NCBI GenBank assembly: GCA_014804675.1 | Contig: JAAUZH010000031.1 | Coordinates: forward strand, 1-63,335 | Direction: 5' to 3' | Origin: Lachnospiraceae bacterium | Lineage (GTDB): Bacteria; Bacillota; Clostridia; Lachnospirales; Lachnospiraceae | DNA: 63,335 bases | Shown: one piece after another, positions 25,450 to 36,878 of the stretch | Position numbering within the stretch: the stretch's first letter is position 1 | Layout: the number at the start of each line of letters is the position of its first letter | Position numbers and translations under genes: made by a program | The notes under the pieces: generated by a model | Database searches by the model: none | The model's input: only the letters and a program-made list of their open reading frames with translations | Told to the model about the DNA's origin: nothing

Positions 25450-28014
25450 ATGAATATTGTACAAAAAGTTTTTGGGACTCATAGCGAAAGGGAATTAAAA
25501 AGAATTGAGCCAATCGTGCAGAAGATAGAATCTTTCAGGGATTCCATGATGACTCTTTCCGATGAAGAGCTGAAAGGAAAGACAAAGGAATTTAAGAACC
25601 GGCTTGCAGAAGGTGAGACCCTGGATGATATTCTTCCAGAGGCTTACGCCGTTGTGCGGGAAGCGGGAAGAAGAGTATTGAATATGGAGCATTACAGAGT
25701 ACAGCTGATTGGTGGCATCATTCTGCACCAGGGCCGTATTTCTGAAATGAAGACTGGTGAAGGTAAGACATTGGTATCCACACTGCCGGCTTACTTAAAT
25801 GCGCTGGAGGGAAAAGGGGTACATATCGTTACCGTCAATGATTATCTGGCAAAGCGTGATGCGGAATGGATGGGACAGGTTCATGAGTTCCTGGGACTTA
25901 CCGTAGGCGTAGTCTTAAATGAAATGAAATCAGAGGAGAGACGGGAAGCCTATAATTGTGACATTACCTATGTTACCAATAATGAGCTTGGCTTTGATTA
26001 TCTGCGTGATAATATGGTTATTTACAAGGAACAGCTTGTTCTGCGCCAGCTGCATTATGCCATTATCGATGAGGTTGACTCCGTATTGATTGACGAGGCA
26101 AGGACACCTCTTATTATTTCCGGTCAGAGCGGCAAGTCCACCAAGCTTTACGAAGCCTGTGATATTCTGGCAAGGCAGTTAAAGCGGGGCGAGGACCAGG
26201 AGGACATGTCCAAGATCGATATTATGATGGGAATCGAGCAGGAGGAAACCGGGGACTTTATTGTAAATGAAAAGGACAAGGTAGTAAACCTGACTGCAGA
26301 AGGTGTTACCAAGGTGGAACGTTTCTTCCAGATTGAAAATCTGGCAGATCCGGAAAATCTGGAAATCCAGCACAATATTATTTTAGCCCTGCGTGCCCAT
26401 AACTTAATGTTTAAGGATCAGGACTATGTGGTAAAGGATGAAAAGGTTCTCATTGTTGACGAGTTTACCGGACGTATCATGCCGGGAAGACGTTACTCCG
26501 ATGGACTGCATCAGGCAATCGAAGCAAAGGAGCACGTTAAGGTAAAACGGGAGAGCAAAACTCTGGCAACGATTACCTTCCAGAACTTCTTTAATAAATT
26601 TAAGAAGAAAGCCGGCATGACAGGTACTGCATTGACGGAAGAAAAGGAATTCAGGGACATATATGGCATGGACGTTATTGAAATTCCAACAAACCGTCCC
26701 ATTGCCAGAGAGGATATGCAGGACTGCGTATATAAGACAAAGAAAGAAAAGCTTCATGCGGTAGTGGAAGAGGTACAGAAGGCACATGCGAAAGGTCAGC
26801 CGGTACTGGTTGGTACCATTACCATTGAAGCATCAGAAGAAATAAGCAGGCTTTTAAACAAAAAAGGCATTCCCCATAAGGTGCTGAATGCAAAATTCCA
26901 TGAGCTGGAAGCGGAAATCGTAGCGGATGCAGGTATCCATGGCAATGTAACCATTGCAACCAACATGGCAGGGCGTGGTACGGATATTAAGCTGGATGAA
27001 GAATCAAAAGCAGCAGGCGGACTAAAGATCATCGGTACGGAAAGACATGAATCCAGACGTATTGATAATCAGTTAAGAGGACGTTCCGGCCGTCAGGGAG
27101 ATCCGGGTGAATCCAGATTCTTTATTTCCTTAGAGGACGATTTGATGCGCCTCTTTGGTTCTGATAAGATGCTGAACATGTTCAATGCCCTGGGCATTCC
27201 AGAGAATCAGGAAATTGAGCACGGTATGCTGACCAAGGCTATTGAAAATGCCCAGAAGAAGATTGAAAGCAATAACTTTGGCATTCGTAAGAACCTGTTG
27301 GAATACGATCAGGTTATGAATGAACAGAGAGAGATTATTTATGCAGAAAGACTTCGTGTATTAAACGGAGAAAGCATGAGGGATGTTATCTACAAGATGA
27401 TTACTGACGTGGTGGAAAGCTCTGTAGATATGGTGATTGGTGATGAGGGAAGCAGTGAGGACTGGGATTTAAAGGAATTAAATCAGGTGCTTCTGCCGAT
27501 TATTCCCATTGAACCGGTAAAAACGCCGGATGTGGCAAAATGCAAGAAAAACGAACTAAGACACAAATTGAAGGAAGAAGCCGTTAAGCTGTATGAAAGC
27601 AAAGAAGCGGAATTCCCGGAACCGGAAGCCCTTCGTGAAATAGAGCGTGTTATTCTATTGAAAGTAATTGACCGGAAATGGATGGATCATATTGACGATA
27701 TGGATCAGCTCCGTCAGGGTGTGGGCTTGCAGGCATACGGACAGAGAGACCCTCTGGTAGAATATAAGCTGAGCGGATATGAAATGTTTGATGGCATGAC
27801 AGACAGCATCCGGGAAGATACGCTCCGCCTTCTCTTCCATGTAAAGGTAGAGCAGAAGGTAGAAAGAGAGCAGGTTGCAAAAGTGACCAGTACCAATAAG
27901 GATGATTCCGCACCAAAGGGACCAGTCAAACGTGAAGAAGCAAAGATATATCCCAACGATCCATGTCCATGTGGCAGCGGCAAAAAGTATAAGCAATGTT
28001 GCGGCAGGAAATAA
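25450..28014 (+). CDS. secA: Preprotein translocase ATPase SecA
   Basis: Motor ATPase of Sec protein export, 854 aa. Walker A is MKTGEGKT, the DEAD-like motif is [19 protein letters not shown], the cross-linking region includes [16 protein letters not shown], and motif VI is [13 protein letters not shown]. The C-terminal zinc finger [13 protein letters not shown] is present, typical of the form that interacts with SecB or ribosomes. Its ribosome site is AAGGAG. prfB follows after 82 bp, the usual Firmicutes order; hpf is displaced by 18 kb. Confidence 0.98.
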   Translation: MNIVQKVFGTHSERELKRIEPIVQKIESFRDSMMTLSDEELKGKTKEFKNRLAEGETLDDILPEAYAVVREAGRRVLNMEHYRVQLIGGIILHQGRISEMKTGEGKTLVSTLPAYLNALEGKGVHIVTVNDYLAKRDAEWMGQVHEFLGLTVGVVLNEMKSEERREAYNCDITYVTNNELGFDYLRDNMVIYKEQLVLRQLHYAIIDEVDSVLIDEARTPLIISGQSGKSTKLYEACDILARQLKRGEDQEDMSKIDIMMGIEQEETGDFIVNEKDKVVNLTAEGVTKVERFFQIENLADPENLEIQHNIILALRAHNLMFKDQDYVVKDEKVLIVDEFTGRIMPGRRYSDGLHQAIEAKEHVKVKRESKTLATITFQNFFNKFKKKAGMTGTALTEEKEFRDIYGMDVIEIPTNRPIAREDMQDCVYKTKKEKLHAVVEEVQKAHAKGQPVLVGTITIEASEEISRLLNKKGIPHKVLNAKFHELEAEIVADAGIHGNVTIATNMAGRGTDIKLDEESKAAGGLKIIGTERHESRRIDNQLRGRSGRQGDPGESRFFISLEDDLMRLFGSDKMLNMFNALGIPENQEIEHGMLTKAIENAQKKIESNNFGIRKNLLEYDQVMNEQREIIYAERLRVLNGESMRDVIYKMITDVVESSVDMVIGDEGSSEDWDLKELNQVLLPIIPIEPVKTPDVAKCKKNELRHKLKEEAVKLYESKEAEFPEPEALREIERVILLKVIDRKWMDHIDDMDQLRQGVGLQAYGQRDPLVEYKLSGYEMFDGMTDSIREDTLRLLFHVKVEQKVEREQVAKVTSTNKDDSAPKGPVKREEAKIYPNDPCPCGSGKKYKQCCGRK

Positions 28015-28096
28015 GGAAAGTATTTATATAGGATTTCGTGTGGCACTCTGATATAAGGGTGCCATATTATAAATGATTAAGAAGGTGGTGAACGCA

Positions 28097-29210
28097 GTGG
28101 TAGAATTAGACCAGTTAAAACAGGAATTATTATCCTATGAAACTCCATTAGCGGAAGTGAGGGATTCACTTTGACTTAGCAAATAAGTCAAAGCGGGTGG
28201 AGGAGCTGGAAATGGAAATGGAGGCTCCCGACTTCTGGGACAATCCGGAACGGGCTCAGGCATTTTCCAAGGAATTAAAAAGCTTAAAGGATACCATTTC
28301 TATTTATAATGGATTGAAAAGCCAGTATGAGGACATAGAAACCTTAATTGAAATGGGATATGAAGAAAATGATGTGGAATTGGCAGCAGAAGCAAAAGCC
28401 GAAATGGAAGAATTTGTCCAGACCTATGAAAATATCCGCATTCAGACACTTTTGTCAGGGGAATATGACAATTGCAATGCCATCTTAAAGCTCAATGCGG
28501 GAGCGGGCGGTACCGAAAGCTGTGACTGGGCAGGAATGCTATACCGCATGTATACCAGATGGGCGGAAAGAAAAGGCTTTTCCATAGAAGTGCTGGATAT
28601 GCTGGATGGAGACGAAGCGGGCATCAAGTCCGTCACTTTCCAGATCAACGGGGAAAATGCCTATGGATATTTAAAGGCGGAAAAAGGAGTGCACCGCCTT
28701 GTGCGCATTTCTCCTTTCAATGCCCAGGGAAAACGGCAGACCTCTTTTGTTTCCCTGGACGTTATGCCGGATATCGAAGAAGATGTGGATGTGGAGATTA
28801 ACGAAGATGACCTTCGCATTGATACTTACCGAAGCTCCGGTGCAGGAGGACAGCATATCAATAAAACTTCCTCGGCTATCCGTATTACCCATATTCCTAC
28901 CGGAACTGTGGTACAGTGCCAGAATGAAAGAAGTCAGCATATGAATAAGGATAAGGCAATGCAGATGCTACGGGCAAAGCTTTATTTATTGAAGCAGGAA
29001 GCCAATGCGGAAAAGCTTTCTGATATTCGTGGAGAGGTTACGGAAATCGGATGGGGCAATCAAATCCGCTCCTATGTAATGCAGCCCTATACCATGGTAA
29101 AGGATCACAGGACCAATGCGGAGACGGGAAATGTGGATGCGGTGTTAGACGGGGCGATTGATCTGTTTGTGAATGCTTATTTGAAGTGGAAGGCTAGTGA
29201 GGCTTCTTAG
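28097..29210 (+). CDS. prfB: Peptide chain release factor 2 with programmed +1 frameshift
   Basis: Terminates translation at UGA and UAA. Frame 1 starts at GTG 28097 (MVELDQLKQELL), eight bases after AAGGTGG, and runs 25 codons to CTT TGA C at 28169-28175. Skipping one base continues in the downstream frame with DLANKSKRVEELE to the stop at 29210, giving 370 aa. The recognition tripeptide SPF is seen in SPFNAQGK and the catalytic GGQ in SGAGGQHINKTSS. The upstream AGGGA resembles the internal Shine-Dalgarno that promotes shifting. This is the conserved RF2 autoregulation, not a mutation. Confidence 0.96.
28169..28175 (+). promoter_or_regulatory. prfB programmed frameshift site
   Basis: CTT TGA C at codons 25-26, preceded by GAGGGA. 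When RF2 is scarce the ribosome shifts +1 at CTTT and makes more RF2. Confidence 0.93.
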
Positions 29211-29273
29211 AGATTGGTGGCAGATAGGGGCATATATCATTGAAAACTAAATAGGCAGATGTTTGCATATAGG

Positions 29274-29323
29274 AAAAAGAGAAGAACCTGGATGATGGAT
29301 ATTTAGGGAACTTCTCTTTTTTT
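29274..29323 (+). terminator. Terminator after prfB
   Basis: AAAAAGAGAAG (29274-29284) pairs with CTTCTCTTTTT (29311-29321), ending in a T run. Confidence 0.85.
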
Positions 29324-29407
29324 ATGTAAATAGATAAAAAGTTGTTTGATTTGTCTGATATTCTGCCTGTTATTTCATAAATGTTTTGCAAATTCTAAAA
29401 ATGACTA

Positions 29408-29436
29408 TTGATTTAATATATAATAAACTGTATTAT
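29408..29436 (+). promoter_or_regulatory. Promoter of the LRR-lipase gene
   Basis: TTGATT (29408-29413), 17 bases, TATTAT (29431-29436). The coding start is 51 bases downstream. Confidence 0.65.
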
Positions 29437-29487
29437 TATAAAAGAAATTAAAAACAACATGCAAAAGAATGAGGTGGGAATAAGTCT

Positions 29488-32400
29488 ATGAAAATACGGG
29501 GAAGAAAACTATTTTGGATATTAACATGGGTTATGGCAGTGGGATGCGTTTTTGCAGGAAATGGAATGGCAGTCTGTGCGGAAGGAACGGAAGAGGAAGA
29601 AGAAATCGTGCCGATAGAAATCAATGCTTCTGCATTTCCTGATGAGAATTTTCGAGAATATGTGTCCCGCCAATTGGATAGAGATCAGGATGGGCTATTG
29701 TCTGTTAAAGAAATAAAAGGTACAACAAGTATCAATCTGAATCAATATAATTCTCAGAATGTGTCAGACTTGTCTGGAATAGAGTATTTTCAATGGTTAA
29801 ATACTTTTACTTATGACGGTGATACAATAGAAAAGCTGAATTTAGACAAAAATCAGAAATTGTACACTATTTCCTGCCGTGGAGGTTCTATAAAACAGCT
29901 GGATGTAAGCAATAATAGAGAATTGCGGTATATTTCATGTGAATCCTGCTCAATAGATAATCTGGATATAAGTCAGAATGAGAATTTAAAGGAACTGACT
30001 TGTAAAAATTGCAGCTTGAAACAATTGGATGTAAGTAAAAATGAAGCTCTCGAAAAGCTGATTTGTAATGGTAATGAATTGCAAAGCTTAAATTTAACTA
30101 ACAATAAGGCTTTGCGGGAGTTATCATGCGGCAATAATCAGTTGAAAAAGCTGGATTTGAGCAATAATGAGGTCTTACAAACGGTAAGTTGTGATAGCAA
30201 TCTGATTGAAAGTATTTCATTTGCAGATAAAAATTGTATTCATAAGTTGAATTGCTATAATAATAAATTAAAGAATATTGATACAAAAAAGCTTTCTGTG
30301 GTTGCTCATTTGCAATGTGATTATAATGAAATAAAGCAGATAGATACATCAGGCAATATACATTTAGAAACATTGGGTATTTCGAGCAATAAAGATATTA
30401 AATTCGATGTAAGTAAAAACACGGAATTAGTTACTTTGATGTGTGAAGCGTGTGGCATTGATAAATTGGATTTATCCAACAATAAGAAATTAGTAAGCCT
30501 GCGTTGTGCTAAAAATGATATGGAAGAATTGTATTTATCTTCCATAGCAGAATTGCACTATTTATATTGCAGTGATAATCAGCTAGAAAGTCTTTCAATT
30601 TCTCAGGATACACTCTATATCTTAGAATGTCAGAATAATAAATTGAAAAAATTAAGTGTAGCGGGCTGCTCTACCTTGGACTGTTCTAACAACGAGCTGA
30701 CTGATTTTAAGATTCCAATAGGGGCTATTAAGGTAGATTGTTCCCATAATAAAATAGGATTTTTGAATTTATATAACAGGACAAAATTGGTGGAGTTAAA
30801 CTGTTCATATAATAAGCTAAAAGAATTGGCTATTGATTCGGCATACCAATTGAAAATATTAGACTGTTCAAACAATTCATTGGCATATTTAGATACAAGA
30901 AATGCTTCTGGTGTAAATGCTACTGGTTTATCAAGATTAATCTGTTCCAATAATATGATAAGTCAATTATATGCAAATCCAAATTTGTGGGATATAAATT
31001 GTAATAATAATAAAATTGAAAATTTTAAGGCACCTGAAAAAATTGGCTATTTGTATTGTAGCAACAATGCATTGGTAAATCTGGATGTGAAAAATTGTAC
31101 TTCATTGATATCTGTGGAGTGTTCCAATAATAATTTAAGCAATATTGAGTTTGAAAATAATAAAGCCCTGGAAACTTTGCAGTGTAATAATAATAAATTG
31201 ACATCCTTAAATTTAGAAGATGCTCCGGCCTTGAGTAGTTTGAATTGTTCCAATAATTATCTTACAAGTTTGAACGTGGAAAAGAATATGAAACTTCAAT
31301 ACTTAAAATGTGAGAATAATACATATGCTGTCTCACAGGAAAGCCAGTTAGACCTATCAACCCTTCCGGGGTTTCAGATTGAAAAGGCATCCTTATGGAA
31401 AAATGCTACGGTTGTAAAGCCTATCCTTTTCGTGCTGGACAGTGAGTTTCCGGTTACTTATACATACAATGTAGGGCAGAACCTGAAGGCAAACTTTAAA
31501 ATTAGCTTTGACAAGGTTCCCAGACCAATATATGATTTTGCATATTCGCCCAATGTTTACAGCCAAAAGCTGGCAAAGGATTCGGCGTTATATTCTATGC
31601 TTGCTTATGACGAGTACAGGGTAACTTCAGACGGACAGTATTATACTCAGGAGAAAGGAAGGCAAAATTGCCCGATTCTTCTGCTTGGACAGCTAAAGAG
31701 GGATGGTTTCTATAATTGGAGTTGTTTTAATTACAGAGATGCTGATCCTCATAATTGCAGCTATACCTTTGCCACAAGAAACATAAAGTACAATGGAGTA
31801 ACAAAAACACAGATAATTGTTTGCATTCGAGGTACGGACAGTGTGGAGTGGGAAGGAAATATGGAGCTGACGGGTACAGATTATAATGCAAATTATGCAA
31901 GTACCCATTATAGCTTTGAGAAAGCCAGCAATGACATAGAGGCATCCTTGTATAATTATATAGCAACAATTAAGAAAAAAGGAGTGGACACTAACCAGTG
32001 CGTTATTTGGGTAACGGGGCATAGCCGTGGAGGAGCGGTGGCAAATTTATTGTCAGCAAAGCTAACGGATTCAGGCAGCAATAGTATAGGAGATGTTTTT
32101 GGTTATACTTATGCAACCGCAAATGCTACTACGAAATATAAGGATAAAAGCTATAATAACATATTTAATCATTGCTTTGTGGATGATTTTGTTCCAAGCG
32201 TGCCTTTTGAAAAGTGGGGATATGGAAATTATGGGATAACTTATGTTGCAAATGCGGATTATGCTTATCAGGCAGGGAAGAAATCGGCAGGGGAAGCGTA
32301 TAGGCAGTTTAAGAATGGGATGGATAGATATATTGGTTTAGGGAGTAGTAGGAAAGAAAGTAGTGGGGCTGATTTTAATTATAAGGAAACATCTAAAATG

Positions 32401-35133
32401 CTTGTACATGTTACAAGTCATTGGAAAAACGTAACTGAGTATTATGAAAAAAGACCAGAAAAAAATCCTGAAGTAAGTTTATATGATTATTTTCATAATG
32501 ATGTTGCAAAGCTAGCACAGGGCGATTATAGTATTGTAGGCAAATATGGAAAAGATAGCTTTTCATATATACCGCTTTTAAGGGTTTCAATGTTTTTTGT
32601 GAATGGACAAGTGTTTAATAAGAATATCAACGACACCCACCAATCCTACACCTACTATCTGGCAACAAGATTAGGATTATTTAACAGTTCCAATTCCGCT
32701 TTCTTAGCGGCAAGTAATACCGATTGGGAGTTATCCAAATCAGGACAGCCTCAAGATGTAACGGAACAGGAACAGAGAGCTATAGAAAATTCCGATTCCT
32801 TATCAGGAAATTCAATGGATGACTATCCAGTTTCTGCAAACAGTGTTTCTCAAAACACCGTTTCCAAAAACTATGTACCTGCAAATGAAAACATTTATGG
32901 AGAAAGTATTCCTAACGGAAGAGCAGGAACAAGTGAAGATGGTGAAAAGACAATACTTACCGGTGAGGAAGAAAAAGAAAGACTTATTCAGTTTGCAATG
33001 CTGAATGAAAACAAATCTAAACTGGGGTGGAATCTGTCAGATAACAGCACATGGAGCGGAATTGAATTTGATGAAGAGGGCTATGTAATATCTATAGCCA
33101 TTCCCTATAAGGAACTGACAGGAATATTAGACGTAAGCGGATTTAGTAAGTTAAGGCTAATCAATTGTGAGGGAAATGGGCTTACATCCCTTATATTAGA
33201 TAATTGTATTTCTCTTGTTCAGGCAGAATGCTATTATAATGTATTACAAACATTGCAGGTAAAAAACTGCGAGAATCTTCAATATTTAGATTGCGACGGA
33301 AATGAATTAGAAGAGCTTGATTTGAGTACATGTATGAAACTGATAGAGCTAACTTGCAGCAACAATCAGTTGACATATTTGGATTTATTCTTACAGTCAC
33401 AATTAGATGTGCTATTTTGTCAGGAAAACAGACTTACAAACATTGTGCTACCGGAAACGAATAGTCTGTCAAGAATCAATTGTGAATATAATTATTTAAA
33501 GGATTTAACTCAATTTGAAGCTCTTGCACAGAATGATGCTGTCTGGGTGCTTTATAGAGAACAAAAAGTGCCGGAAGATGCGGTATATGCTGCTTCTGAT
33601 CTGGAGAATTTAAAAAGGCTTGCAAATACAGATGAAAATTTAAAGAAGCTTGGCTGGAATCTGGAAGCTCCTGACACGTGGGATGGCATAACATGGCGTT
33701 ATGTGGGCGGTACGTATTATGTAGAGGATATTCAATTAGCAAATAGGAACCTGACTGGCAACCTGCAGCTTTCTAATATGGAGCAGGTACAGTCAATTAC
33801 CCTTGCAGAAAATTCCATAAATGGTTTGGAAATCAATCAGTGTGCAAGGCTGGAATGTGTAAACTGCATGGAAAATGAAATTGAGGAATTGTCCCTGACT
33901 AACTGTAACAGTCTTTGGCAAATATATGGATATTATAATTACTTAAAGAATGAAAACGTGGAAAAAATATTTGAGGACTTTGGAACAAAAGAAAATTCCA
34001 TTATTGAGCTGCATTCACAGTACATAAAAGGAACAAAGGAAGAATTCGCTTCAAGGGAAATGAAAATCATATTGAATCTTTTGAATGAAAAGGATAATAA
34101 AGGACAATTTCAGCTTTCCGAGGAAGAGCCGGGAAGATGGGATTATGTAAAATGGGAAAAGCAGGCGGACAATCTGTATCATATTACAGAAATTGATTTT
34201 TCGGGCTTATGGATTGGCGGAACATTAGATTTAACCGGCTTTACAGCATTAAAGTATATTGATTGTGATAATACCAATTTGGAAGAAGTGATTCTGCCGG
34301 ATTCTCTGGAAACAATTACAGAACAGGCATTTCTGGACTGTAAATTATTAAAAAAGGTTACCATACCCGCCAGCGTAAAAACAATAGAAGAATATGCATT
34401 TGCAAGGTGCAGCAATTTGGCAGAGGTGTTGTTTTACAGCAAAAATGCAGTAATGGATAGCAACAGCTTTTATAAGAGTACCTCTATTAGAAGTATATCC
34501 TGTTATCAGAATACTACAGAAGCAGATTTTGCTTATGCGAGCCAGCCGACTTTTTCCTATTGGGATGAAAATGTAGAAAATAATAAGGGAAATGATAAAG
34601 AAAATCACGATGAATCTAGTAAACAGCCAGTAACGGATAAGCCATTGCCAGGCAATAAAACAAATGTTTCACTATTGAAAAAAGGAGATATTAGAATAAA
34701 GGGAAGCGGAAAATATAAAATCACGAAGGTTGGAAAAGGTTATGGAACGGTAATCTATCTGAAATGCACTAACAAAAAGATAAAAAATGTTACCATTCCA
34801 AGTACTATTACCATTGATAAACAAAAGTTTAAGGTAACGGAAATTGGAGAAAAAGCATTTTACGGCTGTAAAAAGTTAAAGAAAGTGACCATAGGCAAAT
34901 ACATAGTAAGAATACGGAAATCAGCTTTTGCAAAGTGCCCAAAACTAAAAACGATAAAGATACAATGCCTTTCTTTAAAATCCGTTGGTAAAAATGCGTT
35001 TAAAGGAATTTCTAAAAATGCGACCTTATCAGTTCCAAAATCAAAGCAGAAAAAATATACTGCAATAATGAGAAAAAAGGCAGTGGGATTAAATAAAAAT
35101 GCGAAGATTAAGACAATAGGAAAGAAGAAATAG
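29488..35133 (+). CDS. Giant secreted leucine-rich repeat protein with class 3 lipase domain
   Basis: 1881 aa. A signal peptide (about residues 1-31) is followed by an EF-hand-like calcium loop DRDQDGLLSVKE (64-75). About 25-28 leucine-rich repeats of the LxCxxNxLxxL type reach residue 640. A class 3 lipase domain follows: IIVCIRGTDS, nucleophile Ser846 in VTGHSRGGAV, and acid candidates Asp899/900 in FVDDFVP. Further Cys/Asn LRRs (about 1170-1550), BspA-type LRR_5 repeats (LPDSLETITEQAFLDC) and a Lys-rich basic C terminus complete it. No LPXTG or SLH anchor is seen. A paralogous membrane-protein array starts 28 bp downstream. Phospholipid hydrolysis is inferred from the domain. Confidence 0.88.
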   Translation: MKIRGRKLFWILTWVMAVGCVFAGNGMAVCAEGTEEEEEIVPIEINASAFPDENFREYVSRQLDRDQDGLLSVKEIKGTTSINLNQYNSQNVSDLSGIEYFQWLNTFTYDGDTIEKLNLDKNQKLYTISCRGGSIKQLDVSNNRELRYISCESCSIDNLDISQNENLKELTCKNCSLKQLDVSKNEALEKLICNGNELQSLNLTNNKALRELSCGNNQLKKLDLSNNEVLQTVSCDSNLIESISFADKNCIHKLNCYNNKLKNIDTKKLSVVAHLQCDYNEIKQIDTSGNIHLETLGISSNKDIKFDVSKNTELVTLMCEACGIDKLDLSNNKKLVSLRCAKNDMEELYLSSIAELHYLYCSDNQLESLSISQDTLYILECQNNKLKKLSVAGCSTLDCSNNELTDFKIPIGAIKVDCSHNKIGFLNLYNRTKLVELNCSYNKLKELAIDSAYQLKILDCSNNSLAYLDTRNASGVNATGLSRLICSNNMISQLYANPNLWDINCNNNKIENFKAPEKIGYLYCSNNALVNLDVKNCTSLISVECSNNNLSNIEFENNKALETLQCNNNKLTSLNLEDAPALSSLNCSNNYLTSLNVEKNMKLQYLKCENNTYAVSQESQLDLSTLPGFQIEKASLWKNATVVKPILFVLDSEFPVTYTYNVGQNLKANFKISFDKVPRPIYDFAYSPNVYSQKLAKDSALYSMLAYDEYRVTSDGQYYTQEKGRQNCPILLLGQLKRDGFYNWSCFNYRDADPHNCSYTFATRNIKYNGVTKTQIIVCIRGTDSVEWEGNMELTGTDYNANYASTHYSFEKASNDIEASLYNYIATIKKKGVDTNQCVIWVTGHSRGGAVANLLSAKLTDSGSNSIGDVFGYTYATANATTKYKDKSYNNIFNHCFVDDFVPSVPFEKWGYGNYGITYVANADYAYQAGKKSAGEAYRQFKNGMDRYIGLGSSRKESSGADFNYKETSKMLVHVTSHWKNVTEYYEKRPEKNPEVSLYDYFHNDVAKLAQGDYSIVGKYGKDSFSYIPLLRVSMFFVNGQVFNKNINDTHQSYTYYLATRLGLFNSSNSAFLAASNTDWELSKSGQPQDVTEQEQRAIENSDSLSGNSMDDYPVSANSVSQNTVSKNYVPANENIYGESIPNGRAGTSEDGEKTILTGEEEKERLIQFAMLNENKSKLGWNLSDNSTWSGIEFDEEGYVISIAIPYKELTGILDVSGFSKLRLINCEGNGLTSLILDNCISLVQAECYYNVLQTLQVKNCENLQYLDCDGNELEELDLSTCMKLIELTCSNNQLTYLDLFLQSQLDVLFCQENRLTNIVLPETNSLSRINCEYNYLKDLTQFEALAQNDAVWVLYREQKVPEDAVYAASDLENLKRLANTDENLKKLGWNLEAPDTWDGITWRYVGGTYYVEDIQLANRNLTGNLQLSNMEQVQSITLAENSINGLEINQCARLECVNCMENEIEELSLTNCNSLWQIYGYYNYLKNENVEKIFEDFGTKENSIIELHSQYIKGTKEEFASREMKIILNLLNEKDNKGQFQLSEEEPGRWDYVKWEKQADNLYHITEIDFSGLWIGGTLDLTGFTALKYIDCDNTNLEEVILPDSLETITEQAFLDCKLLKKVTIPASVKTIEEYAFARCSNLAEVLFYSKNAVMDSNSFYKSTSIRSISCYQNTTEADFAYASQPTFSYWDENVENNKGNDKENHDESSKQPVTDKPLPGNKTNVSLLKKGDIRIKGSGKYKITKVGKGYGTVIYLKCTNKKIKNVTIPSTITIDKQKFKVTEIGEKAFYGCKKLKKVTIGKYIVRIRKSAFAKCPKLKTIKIQCLSLKSVGKNAFKGISKNATLSVPKSKQKKYTAIMRKKAVGLNKNAKIKTIGKKK

Positions 35134-35161
35134 GGCAGAAACATTATTTTTGGAGGAAGTT

Positions 35162-35986
35162 GTGGAAAAAGAGAAAAAATTAAAAAAATTTTTACTGGCT
35201 ATGCTTTTGGGCATCTTTTGGTATTTAATTCATTGTGCACTAGATACTATATTGGGTATATCAATGGTGCTTTGTTGTATTCATCCATATGAGACAACCA
35301 TTATTATAGGATACATGATGATTGTGCTTCTTATTTACTTTCATAAGCTGACAAATGGAGCATGGATGGGATATTTGGAATGTGGGTTTTTACTGACTTT
35401 CTGTATAGTGGGAGGTTGGTGTGGATATATAATATTTACGGACACAGAAAACCATGAATTTTTAAATATTATAGTTTGGGAATGCAAACTTATGCCAGTT
35501 TGTTTGTTGGCAATGTTTTTATCCTCTGTTTTTTATAAAAACAAACAGAAACAAGAAAAAAGGAAAAAGATTGAAATAATAAATAAGAGCATAGTTATAT
35601 CAATGCTTGGCGTCTTTTCCTATTTAAGTTTTACTGTGATGGGAAGTTTCATGTTTAGTTTTGAGTTAATGATGGTAATAGCACCAATAATTATAATTCC
35701 CTATATTATTATTGTACAAATGATATTAAAAAAGGAATATAGATGGAGATTGCTTTTTGCAAATATAATTATATTTATTCTTATATTTTTAAATGCCTGT
35801 CTGATTGATGCTGTGGGAAGCTTCGGGCTGGATGCTTATGATTTAATGAACCTTGCAATGGCATCTATACCATACGGCATTTCTGTTGCAATCGGTGAAT
35901 TGATAGTGTGGCTATCTGATAAAAGAAAGGATTCCAGATTAGCAAAACAGGTGGCAGGGAATTCAGAATCTAAAGGGGATGTGTGA
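35162..35986 (+). CDS. Array membrane protein, copy 1
   Basis: 274 aa, about seven or eight hydrophobic segments, family not recognised. Start GTG 35162 lies five bases after GGAGG and gives the paralogue-like N terminus MEKEKKLKKFLLAMLLG. Family marks are CIHPYE in the first third, FHKLTNGAWMGYLECGFL, and the near-invariant C terminus YGISVAIGELIVWLSDKRK with DSRLAK. It follows the LRR-lipase stop by only 28 bp with no terminator between, so co-expression is likely. An immunity or chaperone role toward the lipase protein is a hypothesis. Confidence 0.85.
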   Translation: MEKEKKLKKFLLAMLLGIFWYLIHCALDTILGISMVLCCIHPYETTIIIGYMMIVLLIYFHKLTNGAWMGYLECGFLLTFCIVGGWCGYIIFTDTENHEFLNIIVWECKLMPVCLLAMFLSSVFYKNKQKQEKRKKIEIINKSIVISMLGVFSYLSFTVMGSFMFSFELMMVIAPIIIIPYIIIVQMILKKEYRWRLLFANIIIFILIFLNACLIDAVGSFGLDAYDLMNLAMASIPYGISVAIGELIVWLSDKRKDSRLAKQVAGNSESKGDV

Positions 35987-35995
35987 GCAAAGAGG

Positions 35996-36820
35996 ATGGA
36001 AAAAGAGAAAAAGGTGGAGAAGTTAATATTAGGCATGTTCTTAGGGAGCCTTTGGTGTGTGGCAGGATATATATTATACCTTGTATTTAACATGGGAATG
36101 CTGCTTTGCTACGTTCATCCATATGAGATTATGGTTATTCAGGCATATTTTATGTTTATGTTTCTTTACAGTTTTCATAAGCGAACTAATGGAATATGGG
36201 TGTTTTATTTGGAATGTGGTTTTTTACCTGTTTTTATTTTAATAGAAGGATATTTAGTGTACATGCTTTTAATGGATATAGGTGATAATCGTCTCAAAAA
36301 TCTAGTTTATTTTGTACATAGATACATGCCCCTTTACCTAATAATGGTGCTTTTGGCTTCTTTTATTTATAAGAGGAGAAAGAAACTGAAAATAGATATT
36401 AGGATTATAAAAATTAACAAAAGTATATTTGTGTCCATGCTTGGCTTTTTTTGCTACTTTAGTACTGCTATTATAGGAAGCCTTATATTTAGTTTTGAAT
36501 TAATGATGGTCATATTGCTTCCATTAGTGATGGTTTATATTGTCATTGCCGAAGGAGTATTAAAGAGAGAGTATAGATGGATGCTATTTTTTTCTAATAT
36601 TGTCATATCCTTTGCAGTTCTTTTGAATGCCAGTTTTTTTAATGTTATAGGAAGCTATGGTGCGGATATAGATGATTTAAAAAAACTTATAATTCCTGTT
36701 TTGCCATATAGTATTGCTGTTGCAATCGGTGAATTGATAGTATGGCTATCTGATAAAAGAAAGGATTCCAGATTAGCAAAGCAAGAAGCAGAAGATATAG
36801 AATCAGATTGGTACTTATGA
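35996..36820 (+). CDS. Array membrane protein, copy 2
   Basis: 274 aa multipass protein. Start ATG 35996 (MEKEKKVEKLILGMFLG) sits just after AGAGG, nine bases past the previous stop. It shows CYVHPYE, SFHKRTNGIWVFYLECGFL and the shared C terminus with IAVAIGELIVWLSDKRK, ending DWYL. The 58 bases after it are nearly identical to those after copy 7, so whole units were duplicated. Confidence 0.85.
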   Translation: MEKEKKVEKLILGMFLGSLWCVAGYILYLVFNMGMLLCYVHPYEIMVIQAYFMFMFLYSFHKRTNGIWVFYLECGFLPVFILIEGYLVYMLLMDIGDNRLKNLVYFVHRYMPLYLIMVLLASFIYKRRKKLKIDIRIIKINKSIFVSMLGFFCYFSTAIIGSLIFSFELMMVILLPLVMVYIVIAEGVLKREYRWMLFFSNIVISFAVLLNASFFNVIGSYGADIDDLKKLIIPVLPYSIAVAIGELIVWLSDKRKDSRLAKQEAEDIESDWYL

Positions 36821-36878
36821 TTTTGAGTATGAATTATTGAGAGGATAAAAGGTGCAATAAGCTTTTGGAGAAGGAATT

